A stretch of DNA of 51,764 bases, taken from Rhodanobacter fulvus Jip2 (GTDB lineage Bacteria > Pseudomonadota > Gammaproteobacteria > Xanthomonadales > Rhodanobacteraceae). A program made the position numbers and the translations under genes. The notes under the pieces are model-generated. The model saw only the letters and a program-made list of their open reading frames with translations. It had not been told where the DNA came from and did not search any database. Each line of letters begins with the position of its first letter. Position 1 is the stretch's first letter. Positions 33,498-42,298 of the stretch are shown here, piece by piece. The DNA lies in contig NZ_AJXU01000025.1 in the NCBI RefSeq assembly GCF_000264315.1, positions 1-51,764 of the forward strand, read 5' to 3'.

Positions 33498-33579
33498 CGG
33501 CCGTCACGGCGCGCTTCATCCCGATCGCCACCGAACACAAATGGCCGCCGCAACCGGCCGACATCCACGGAGTTTTGTC

Positions 33580-35424
<1,845 letters not shown>

Positions 35425-35467
35425 ACCCCGCGCCGGCGCGCCGCGCCGGCCTCTTCGATACAGACGG

Positions 35468-36124
35468 ATGCCATTGACCATGACATTGCAGGAAACGCGA
35501 CAACAGAAACTGGCCACCATTCTCAAGCTTGCCCCGGTGGTGCCGGTGGTGATCATCGACGACGTCAGCCACGCGGTGCCGATGGCTCGCGCGCTGGTGG
35601 CCGGCGGCATTCGCACGATCGAAGTCACCTTGCGCACGCCGGCCGCGATGGATGCGGTTCGCGCCATCGTCGCCGAGGTCAAGGAAGCCGTGGTCGGCGT
35701 GGGCACCGTGCTGCGCGGTGGCCAGCTGGAAACCGCCCGCCTCGCCGGCGCGCATTTCGCCGTCTCCCCCGGCACCTCGCCGCGCCTGCTCGACGCGGCG
35801 GACGACAACGAACTGCCGCTGTTGCCCGGCGTGGCCACCGCCAGCGAGGCGATGGCCCTGCTCGAGCGCGGCTATGAACACCTGAAGCTGTTTCCCGCCG
35901 TGCCGGTAGGCGGCGCCAAGCTGCTCGCCGCCTGGGCCAGCCCGCTGCCGCAGATCCATTTCTGCCCCACCGGCGGCATCAACCTGGCGAATGCGATCGA
36001 CTTCCTGAAGCTGACCAACGTGGTCTGCGTGGGCGGCTCCTGGCTGACGCCGGCGGACAAGATGGCGCGTGGTGACTGGGCCGGCATCGAGCAACTCGCG
36101 CGCGAGGCCGCCGCGCTGAAGTAA
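35468..36124 (+). CDS. eda: 2-keto-3-deoxy-6-phosphogluconate aldolase
   Basis: Class I aldolase of 218 residues that cleaves KDPG to pyruvate and glyceraldehyde-3-P. The Schiff-base Lys140 is in GYEHLKLFPA and the general acid/base Glu52 in RTIEVTLRTP. The substrate loop CPTGGINLANA is also present. The start could be ATG 35468 or ATG 35480, as neither has a clear ribosome site. Last gene of zwf-pgl-edd-eda, followed by a REP doublet that probably marks the operon's 3' end. Confidence 0.96.
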   Translation: MPLTMTLQETRQQKLATILKLAPVVPVVIIDDVSHAVPMARALVAGGIRTIEVTLRTPAAMDAVRAIVAEVKEAVVGVGTVLRGGQLETARLAGAHFAVSPGTSPRLLDAADDNELPLLPGVATASEAMALLERGYEHLKLFPAVPVGGAKLLAAWASPLPQIHFCPTGGINLANAIDFLKLTNVVCVGGSWLTPADKMARGDWAGIEQLAREAAALK

Positions 36125-36137
36125 GCGGCATCTACAG

Positions 36138-36235
36138 CATGTGGGAGCGACTTCAGTCGCGATGCTCTTGTTTGTAGCTTGAGGCTTCCAAGGCCTTGCA
36201 AGCAAAAGCATCGCGACTGAAGTCGCTCCCACATG
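36138..36235. repeat. REP doublet downstream of eda
   Basis: Almost perfect inverted pair. The left half begins catgtgggagcgacttcagt and the right half ends cgctcccacatg. The right unit carries the gactgaagtcgc variant, so both units match each other better here than in the other copies. It lies between eda and the EamA gene; a second doublet follows that gene. Confidence 0.92.
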
Positions 36236-36260
36236 TGTTTTGTGCAGTCGGGACATTCCG

Positions 36261-37127
36261 TTGATCGACGTCTTTCTCGCCATCGCATGCAGCGTGCTGG
36301 TCTCGGCGCTGCTCAAGCTTGCCCGCCGTTTCGGTGTGGATGTGGGCCAGGCGATCGCGTGGAACTACGCCGTCGCCAGCGTCCTCGTGGCGCTGATGCT
36401 GCAGCCGGACGTCGCCGCCCTGCGCAACGTGGCGGTGCCGTGGCTGGCGCTGATCGGCCTGGGCCTGCTGTTGCCGACCATCTTCCTGGCGCTGGGCGCC
36501 TCGGTGCGCCACGCCGGCATCGTGCGCAGCGATGCGGCACAGCGCCTGTCCCTGCTGTTGTCGTTGCCGGCGGCGTTCGTGTTCTTCGGCGAATCGCTGC
36601 GCCCGGCCGCCGCCATCGGCATCGTGCTGGGTTTGCTGGCGCTGGCGGCGATGCTGTGGCGACCCGCACCATCGCCCGCCGCGCCCGCAACGGCCAGCGC
36701 CGCACGCTGGCTCTACCCGCTGCTGGTGCTGGCCGGTTTCGGTGTCATCGACATCCTGTTCAAGCGCGTGGCGCAAGCCGGCGTGCCGCTGGCCACCTCG
36801 TTGCAGGCGATGTTCGCGCTGGCGCTGCCGGTGGCCTTCGCCCTGGCGCTGTGGCGTCGCTGCCGCGGCGGCGCCCGTTTCACCGCGCGCAACCTGCTTG
36901 GTGGCGTGCTGCTGGGGCTGTTCAACTTCGGCAACATCCTGTTCTACCTGCGCGGCCATCGCGCGCTGCCGCAACATCCCGCGCTGGTCTTCGCCAGCAT
37001 GAACATCGGCGTGGTGGCGCTGGGCGCACTGGTCGGCGTACTGCTGTTCCACGAACGGTTGAGCCGGCTCAACCTCGCCGGCGTGCTGCTGGCGGCCCTG
37101 GCGATCGGCGGTATCGCCTGGCCGTAA
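36261..37127 (+). CDS. EamA/DMT-superfamily transporter
   Basis: Inner-membrane protein of about 288 residues with roughly ten hydrophobic segments arranged as two EamA halves. Examples are VPWLALIGLGLLLPTIFLAL, LSLLLSLPAAFVFFGESL and the second-half equivalent GVLLFHERLSRLNLAGVLLA. Such proteins export or import small metabolites; the substrate is unknown here. No ATG gives a full-length start. TTG 36261 (LIDVFLAIACSVLVSALLK) is most likely because the hydrophobic domain begins at once; TTG 36240 is an alternative. The gene is bracketed by two REP doublets (36138-36235 and 37148-37222), so it is probably a separate transcription unit from eda and from the kinase downstream. Confidence 0.78.
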   Translation: MIDVFLAIACSVLVSALLKLARRFGVDVGQAIAWNYAVASVLVALMLQPDVAALRNVAVPWLALIGLGLLLPTIFLALGASVRHAGIVRSDAAQRLSLLLSLPAAFVFFGESLRPAAAIGIVLGLLALAAMLWRPAPSPAAPATASAARWLYPLLVLAGFGVIDILFKRVAQAGVPLATSLQAMFALALPVAFALALWRRCRGGARFTARNLLGGVLLGLFNFGNILFYLRGHRALPQHPALVFASMNIGVVALGALVGVLLFHERLSRLNLAGVLLAALAIGGIAWP

Positions 37128-37147
37128 CATCCAGGCTTCGATCTCCA

Positions 37148-37222
37148 TGTGGGAGCGACTTCAGTCGCGATGCCTTTGCTTGGCTCCGGAACAGGAGCAT
37201 CGCGACTGAAATCGCTCCTGCA
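37148..37222. repeat. REP doublet downstream of the EamA gene
   Basis: Left unit gtgggagcgacttcagtcgc and right unit gcatcgcgactgaaatcgct then cctgca. The right unit is slightly diverged. Together with the copy at 36138-36235 it brackets the EamA gene. Confidence 0.88.
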
Positions 37223-37256
37223 TTCATACTGGGCGCTGCCGATTCGTGGGGCTTTC

Positions 37257-38216
37257 ATGAGCAAATCCATCCGCAACAACGTCCTGATCGTGGGTTCGGC
37301 CAATCTGGATTTCGTGATACGCGTGGCCCACGTGCCGGCGCCGGGTGAAACCGTACTTGGCCGCGACGCGCGCGCGTTCCCGGGCGGCAAGGGCGCCAAT
37401 CAGGCGGTGGCCAGCGCCCGTGCCGGCGGCGCGCCGACACGCATGCTGCTGGCGCTGGGCGACGACGCCAATGCGGGGCCGGTCGAGGCGTCGCTGCGCG
37501 CGGCAGGCGTGCGGCCGCAGGTCGTGCGCATGGCCGGTGAGCCCACCGGCATGGCGTTCATCTGCGTCGCCGACGATGCCGAAAACGCCATCACCGTCGC
37601 CGCCGGCGCCAACGGTTTGCTGGACGCCAGCGCAATGCCCGCGCTGGACGACGTCGGCCAGCTGCTGATGCAACTGGAGATTCCACTCGACACCGTGCTC
37701 GATTGCGCCCGCGCGGCGCGCCGTGCCGGCAGTCGCGTGATCCTAAATGCGGCGCCCGCGCGCGCGCTGCCCGACGAACTGCTGTCGCTGGTGGATGTGC
37801 TGGTGGTCAACGAAGGCGAGCTGATCGCGCTGGGCGGCCACCCCGGCGACTTGCGTCGGTCGCTGGACGCCATCACGGTGCCATGCGTGGTGGTGACCCT
37901 GGGCGCGCGCGGTTGCGTGGCGCGCATCGACGGCGAGTTCCTGCTGCAAGCTGCGTTCGCCGTCGAGCCATTGGACACCACGGCCGCAGGCGATACGTTC
38001 TGCGGTGTGCTGGCCGCTGCCCTGGCGCAGGGTGAGCCGTGGCCGCAGGTGCTGCGCCGCGCCAGCGCCGCTGCGGCCCTCGCCTGCACCCGCTTGGGCG
38101 CGCAGGCGAGCATTCCGGATGTGGCGGAAGTGGATGCGCTGCTGCAGCAGGCGGATGGGCGCGAGGCGCCGGCATCGCGCGCCGCGCTGGCGCGCTGCTT
38201 CGGGCTCGGTCAGTAA
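37257..38216 (+). CDS. PfkB-family sugar kinase (ribokinase-like)
   Basis: Cytoplasmic ATP-dependent sugar kinase of 319 residues. PfkB signature 1 is FPGGKGANQAVA (residues 41-52). Signature 2, DTTAAGDTFCGVLAAALAQG, has the catalytic Asp246 in AGDTF. The N-terminus VGSANLDFVIRV is the usual ribokinase substrate-site strand. Overall it looks most like ribokinase; a KDG kinase or another PfkB role is possible given the neighbouring Entner-Doudoroff genes. Start: ATG 37257, as the frame before it is the REP doublet. It ends one base from the nagR stop (convergent, stops at 38214-38216 and 38218-38220), leaving no room for a separate terminator. Confidence 0.85.
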   Translation: MSKSIRNNVLIVGSANLDFVIRVAHVPAPGETVLGRDARAFPGGKGANQAVASARAGGAPTRMLLALGDDANAGPVEASLRAAGVRPQVVRMAGEPTGMAFICVADDAENAITVAAGANGLLDASAMPALDDVGQLLMQLEIPLDTVLDCARAARRAGSRVILNAAPARALPDELLSLVDVLVVNEGELIALGGHPGDLRRSLDAITVPCVVVTLGARGCVARIDGEFLLQAAFAVEPLDTTAAGDTFCGVLAAALAQGEPWPQVLRRASAAAALACTRLGAQASIPDVAEVDALLQQADGREAPASRAALARCFGLGQ

Positions 38217-38217
38217 T

Positions 38218-39273
38218 TCAGCGCGTGCGTTTTTTCGGCGCGCTGCGCAGCGGCCCGGTTGAGCCGCGCACCACCAGTTCCGGGCTGAAGCCGTGGTTGA
38301 CGGGGTCGACGGGCTCGCCGTGGGCGTCGTGTTCCAGGCCGCTGATCAGCCGACGTGCGGCGTGCCGGCCGATTTCCTCGGTGGCCTGGCGGGCGGTGGT
38401 GAGCGCGGGCCACGACTGCTTGGAGAACGGGCTGTCCTCGAAGCCGGTGATCGACAACTCCCACGGCACGCTGATACCGCCCGAATGCGCCGCCGCCAGC
38501 ACGCCGGCGGCGATCTCGTCGTTGGAGCCGAAGATGGCGGTGGGCCGATCCTTCAGCGCCAGCAGCTTGCGCGCGCCGCGGAAGCCGTCGTCGAACGAAT
38601 AATCGCCGGCCACGATCAGCTTGCGATCCAGCGTGATGCCGTAATCCTTCAGCGCATCCTCGTAGCCCTGGTAGCGCTCGCCGCTGGAGCGGTGCTCGCG
38701 GCCGCCCCACAGGAAACCGATGCGCTGGTGACCCAGCTGGATCAGGTGCTCGGTGATCGCGTACGCCGCATCGCGGTCGTCCACGTAGACGCAGGGGTAG
38801 CCATCCTGCGGATCGCTGCGCGCGGAAATGATGCGCATGAACGCGATGCCGGCGTCGGCCAGGGTCTTGATCAACTCCGGTTGCTCGGACATCGGCGGTG
38901 CCAGCACCAGCCCGGCCAGGCGCGAGTGCTGCACCAGCGCACACAGCTCCTCGGCCAGTTTCGGCGAGGAGGCGTCGCAGGGATGGATCTGCAGGCCGTA
39001 GCCGCTTTCGCGGCAAACCGACAGCACGCCGCGCTGCATGCTGATGATGTAGTGCGCGTTGGGGTTGTCGTAGACCAGGCCCAGCAGGCGCGCCCGTGTA
39101 CTGCGCAGGCTGCGGGCGGAAGGGTCGGGGCGATAGCCCAGGGTGTCGATCGCCCGCTGCACTTTCTCGCGCGTGCGTTCGTGTACCGAGGCCTCGTGGT
39201 TGATCACCCGCGATACGGTTTTCAGCGACACGCCAGCCAGTTCGGCAACATGCTTGATGGTGGCGTTACGCAA
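38218..39273 (-). CDS. nagR: LacI-family regulator (NagR-like)
   Basis: Repressor of 351 residues. The N-terminal LacI HTH NATIKHVAELAGVSLKTVSR is followed by the hinge DPSARSLRSTRARLLGLVYD and a periplasmic-binding-protein-like effector domain (VYVDDRDAAYAITEHLIQLG, FGSNDEIAAGVLAAA). Start: TTG 39273 with AAGGA 7 nt upstream; no ATG or GTG fits before the HTH. It is downstream of nagP on the same strand (118-bp gap), probably an operon. Likely sites are TTGACAACGTTGTCA-type palindromes in the nagP/nagK intergenic region. The symbol and role (GlcNAc regulon) come from context and the analogous Xanthomonas and Shewanella genes. Confidence 0.82.
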   Translation of the reverse strand: MRNATIKHVAELAGVSLKTVSRVINHEASVHERTREKVQRAIDTLGYRPDPSARSLRSTRARLLGLVYDNPNAHYIISMQRGVLSVCRESGYGLQIHPCDASSPKLAEELCALVQHSRLAGLVLAPPMSEQPELIKTLADAGIAFMRIISARSDPQDGYPCVYVDDRDAAYAITEHLIQLGHQRIGFLWGGREHRSSGERYQGYEDALKDYGITLDRKLIVAGDYSFDDGFRGARKLLALKDRPTAIFGSNDEIAAGVLAAAHSGGISVPWELSITGFEDSPFSKQSWPALTTARQATEEIGRHAARRLISGLEHDAHGEPVDPVNHGFSPELVVRGSTGPLRSAPKKRTR

Positions 39274-39391
39274 TGACGGATCCTTCAGGCGATCGGGCCG
39301 CACGGCGGCGGCACCAACACGGTGGCACGCGCGAAAGCCGCGTGCCGGATCAGCCATTCTAGCGGCGCGGGCGCCCGGACGGCCAAATGCG

Positions 39392-40669
39392 TCACGCCGT
39401 CGTGTCCTGGCCCACGCGGTGTCCGGCCAGCCCGTAATACAGGATGTACAGGTAGCACGGCACCATCAGCAGCAGGAACGCCAGCTGGAAATCGATGTGC
39501 TGCTTCAGGTGCACGAACAGCTGCGGCACGATCGCGCCGCCGGCGATGCCCATGATCAGCAGCGCCGAGGCGAACTCGGTGAAGCGCCCCAGCCCCTTGA
39601 TCGCCAGCGGGAAAATCGCCGGCCACATCATCGCGTTGGCAAAGCCCAGCGCCGCCACGAAACCCACCGACACATAGCCGTGGGTGAGAAACGCGCCGAT
39701 GGTGAACAACACGCCCAGCACCGCCGACATCGCCAGGTAGCGCTGCTGCGACATCACCCGCGGAATCATCAGCAGCCCGGCGATGTAGCCCAGCAGCATC
39801 GCGCCCAGGGTGAACGCGGTGAAGAATTTCGTCTCGTCCAGCGGCAGGCCGAAGCCCGCGCCGTAGGTGCCGATGGCGTCCCCCGCCATCACCTCCACAC
39901 CCACGTACAGAAACAGGCACAGCACGCCCAGCCACAGGTGCGGATAGGCGAGGATGCCGCGACGCGAGGTGGCGCCGGCGCTGTTGGCGGTGGACGCTTC
40001 CACCTCCGGCAGTGACGAGCGCACCACCCAGATCGCCAGCAGCACCAGCACGCCGGCCATCACCATGTACGGCGTGTGGATTTTCGCGGCGAAGGTATTG
40101 AGCAGCACTTCGCGCGTGGCCGGGTCGGCGGCCTTCACCTGCTGGTCGATATCACCGATGCCGTGCAGCACCAGCGCACCGATCAACAGCGGCGCAAGAA
40201 TGCCTGCGAACTTGTTGCAGATACCCATCACCGCGATGCGCTGCGCCGCGCTCTCGATCGGCCCCAGGATGCTGATGTATGGATTGGACGCGGTCTGCAG
40301 CAATGAAAGGCCGGCGCCGATCACGAACAGCCCGAACAGCGCACCGGGGAAAATCCGCATCGTGGCGAACTGCCCGAACAGCACCGCGCCGATCGCCATC
40401 ACGAACAGGCCCAGCGCCATGCCGCGCTTCATGCCGGTGACTTTCAGGATCGCCGAGGCCGGCAACGACAGGAAGAAGTACGACAGATAGAAGGCCATCG
40501 GCACCAGGAAGGCATTCACGTCGTTGAGGTCGAAAGCCAGCTTGACGAAGGTGATCAGTGGCCCGTTGAGCCAGGTCACGAAGCCGAAGATGAAGAACAG
40601 GACGCCGATGATGATGATCGGCCCAAGATTCGAGCGGTCTGCCTGCGCCGTGTCCAGCGTGGTTGCCAT
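39392..40669 (-). CDS. nagP: MFS sugar transporter of the FHS/GlcNAc type
   Basis: Inner-membrane proton symporter of 425 residues with about 12 TM segments, family of FucP, GluP and NagP. Typical stretches are FFIFGFVTWLNGPLITFVKL (TM1), FVIGAGLSLLQTASNPYISI and IPRVMSQQRYLAMSAVLG. In this locus it most probably imports GlcNAc, though glucose or another hexose cannot be excluded. Start: ATG 40669 (MATTLDTAQADRS) with GGGGGA about 6 nt upstream. It is divergent from the NagK-type kinase and cotranscribed with nagR. A LacI-type half-palindrome overlaps its candidate -35. Confidence 0.9.
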   Translation of the reverse strand: MATTLDTAQADRSNLGPIIIIGVLFFIFGFVTWLNGPLITFVKLAFDLNDVNAFLVPMAFYLSYFFLSLPASAILKVTGMKRGMALGLFVMAIGAVLFGQFATMRIFPGALFGLFVIGAGLSLLQTASNPYISILGPIESAAQRIAVMGICNKFAGILAPLLIGALVLHGIGDIDQQVKAADPATREVLLNTFAAKIHTPYMVMAGVLVLLAIWVVRSSLPEVEASTANSAGATSRRGILAYPHLWLGVLCLFLYVGVEVMAGDAIGTYGAGFGLPLDETKFFTAFTLGAMLLGYIAGLLMIPRVMSQQRYLAMSAVLGVLFTIGAFLTHGYVSVGFVAALGFANAMMWPAIFPLAIKGLGRFTEFASALLIMGIAGGAIVPQLFVHLKQHIDFQLAFLLLMVPCYLYILYYGLAGHRVGQDTTA

Positions 40670-40785
40670 GCGTATTCCCCCGATGCCCGCCACCGACGAT
40701 GGCGCTGATGATCGCCCCCGATGGCGGCGTCGAAACGGAGGCGAAGCGCCCCCGCTGACGGAATGTCTCGCAATTGGACAGAAAG

Positions 40786-40799
40786 TGCAACGTTGTCAA
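40786..40799 (-). promoter_or_regulatory. Candidate NagR operator at the nagP promoter
   Basis: Minus strand TTGACAACGTTGCA, an imperfect palindrome matching 12 of the first 12 bases of the site at 41022. TTGACA itself (40799-40794) is a consensus -35 facing nagP; the -10 is weak. The centre AACGTT with flanking TGACA is typical of LacI-family sites. Confidence 0.6.
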
Positions 40800-40909
40800 T
40801 AAATGCCCGCGAGAGACGCCGGGTATGGCCATCCATATCGCTGGTTACGAGACGTGTTTGTGCCGTTCTTGCGGCGATGCCGCATCCGCAGGATGATCCG
40901 ATGAAATGG

Positions 40910-40936
40910 AAATATGCCTTAAAACAAGGCATATTT
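40910..40936. other. 27-bp perfect inverted repeat in the nagP/nagK spacer
   Basis: aaatatgcctt-aaaac-aaggcatattt: 11-bp perfect arms, AT-rich, 5-base centre. It lies midway in the 462-bp gene-free divergent spacer (40670-41131) between the two LacI-type sites. It is either an extra operator or a weak terminator; followed by ttg and no long T-run. It resembles no other repeat in the window. Confidence 0.75.
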
Positions 40937-41021
40937 TGCGACCGATTCGATTCAGTCGATGACGCCGAGCCAAATGTATTGCGACGCATCATGCCGTGCT
41001 CGGAAATTTGTCGCCGAAGGT

Positions 41022-41036
41022 TTGACAACGTTGTCA
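41022..41036 (+). promoter_or_regulatory. Candidate NagR operator at the nagK promoter
   Basis: TTGACAACGTTGTCA: a perfect 14-bp palindrome (TGACAACGTTGTCA, 41023-41036) whose first six bases with the preceding T form a consensus -35 TTGACA toward nagK. It is oriented opposite to the nagP site, so each divergent promoter has one. Binding would block both. Confidence 0.7.
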
Positions 41037-41131
41037 TTTTCAGTCCATGCTCCGTCCCCATCAGCACCCGTGCGATCTGCTGCGGCGGCAATGCCCGCAT
41101 CGCACGGCAAACCTGGCAAGGGAGAATCGGG

Positions 41132-42184
41132 GTGGGGGAAGTGGTCAACCAGCGTCATGTCATGTCGCCGTCGACGGCGGCGGATCATCGGGTCGCGCCG
41201 TTCCTGGCTGCCGATGTCGGTGGCACGCATGCGCGCATCGCGCTGGTCGCCCCGGCGGCGAACCGCCGGCAGCCGATCGACGTGTTGCACTACCGCCGCT
41301 ACCAGTGCGCCGCCTGGCCCAGTCTTACCGCCGTGTTGCGCGACTTTGTCGAGCAGTTGCCGGGCGTGGCGCTGGAGCAGGCGCCGGCGGAATGCGCGGT
41401 GGCCTGCGCCGGCTACGTGCTGGGCGACGCCATCGTCAATGAAAACCTGCCCTGGCCGGTATCCATCGGCGACATCCGCCAGAGCCTGGGCATCAAGCGG
41501 ATCGCGGTGATCAACGATTTCGAAGCGCTTGCCTACGCCACGCAGTTTGTCGATCAGGCCGATACGCGCGCCGTCATCGACGCGATCCGGCCGACCGCGC
41601 CCGGCCCGGTGCTGGTGATGGGGCCGGGCACCGGGCTGGGTTCGGCGGTGCTGATGCCGGGTGAGCCGCACGCCCACGTGCTGGCCACCGAGGCGGGGCA
41701 GATTTCACTGGCGCCGGGTACCGAGCGCGAGCGGCAGGTGTTGCCCTTGCTGGCGCACGGGCGCGACTACGTCTCGTACGAGAACGCGCTCTCCGGCCCC
41801 GGCCTGCTGAATCTCTACCGCGCGCTGTGCAGCCTGCATCGCACGTCGCCCGCGGCGACCACACCCGCCGACGTCACCGCCGCGGCACTGGCGGGCGAGG
41901 ACCCGGCCGCGGTCGAGGCGCTGGACATGTTCTGCGGGCTGCTCGGCAGCTTCGTCGGCGACCTGGTGATGCTGTACGGCGCGCGCGGCGGCGTGTACCT
42001 GGCCGGCGGCATCCTGCCGCAGATCCACGGCTTCCTGGCGTCCAGCACCTTCGCCGAACGCTATTTCAACAAGGGCGTGATGCGCGCCTATCTGCAACAG
42101 GTTCCGGTTCGATTGATTGAGCACGGCCAGCTTGGCGTCATGGGTGCTGCAGGCTGGTTTCTCGAAGAGCGGAGGAACACGTGA
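41132..42184 (+). CDS. nagK: Glucokinase-family kinase (probable GlcNAc kinase NagK)
   Basis: Cytoplasmic ATP-dependent hexokinase of the Glk family (not ROK), 350 residues. Phosphate-1 motif ADVGGTHARIAL (near 25-36), catalytic Asp129 in VINDFEALAYA and phosphate-2 motif GPGTGLGSAVL are all present. Glk-type NagK proteins phosphorylate GlcNAc in the analogous Xanthomonas locus; glucose as substrate remains possible. Start: GTG 41132 with AGGGAG at 41119-41124 and 7-nt spacing. GTG 41141 or ATG 41162 are alternatives. The frame open to 40721 crosses the regulatory spacer and is not coding. It precedes the TonB receptor by 114 bp. Confidence 0.85.
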   Translation: MGEVVNQRHVMSPSTAADHRVAPFLAADVGGTHARIALVAPAANRRQPIDVLHYRRYQCAAWPSLTAVLRDFVEQLPGVALEQAPAECAVACAGYVLGDAIVNENLPWPVSIGDIRQSLGIKRIAVINDFEALAYATQFVDQADTRAVIDAIRPTAPGPVLVMGPGTGLGSAVLMPGEPHAHVLATEAGQISLAPGTERERQVLPLLAHGRDYVSYENALSGPGLLNLYRALCSLHRTSPAATTPADVTAAALAGEDPAAVEALDMFCGLLGSFVGDLVMLYGARGGVYLAGGILPQIHGFLASSTFAERYFNKGVMRAYLQQVPVRLIEHGQLGVMGAAGWFLEERRNT

Positions 42185-42298
42185 CACGTCGGCGGCACCG
42201 GGCATCCAGCCACACAACCTGCGATCCATGAAGAGCTCGACCGTCGGCATTCCGTTCGCCGGTCACCAAACCAGCCACCTCTGAGGGGAGGAAACACC

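Noticed and set aside
40721-41131. Coding extension of the NagK-type kinase upstream of GTG 41132
   Set aside because: It spans the divergent regulatory spacer with both operators and the 27-bp palindrome, and the translation has no similarity to kinases.
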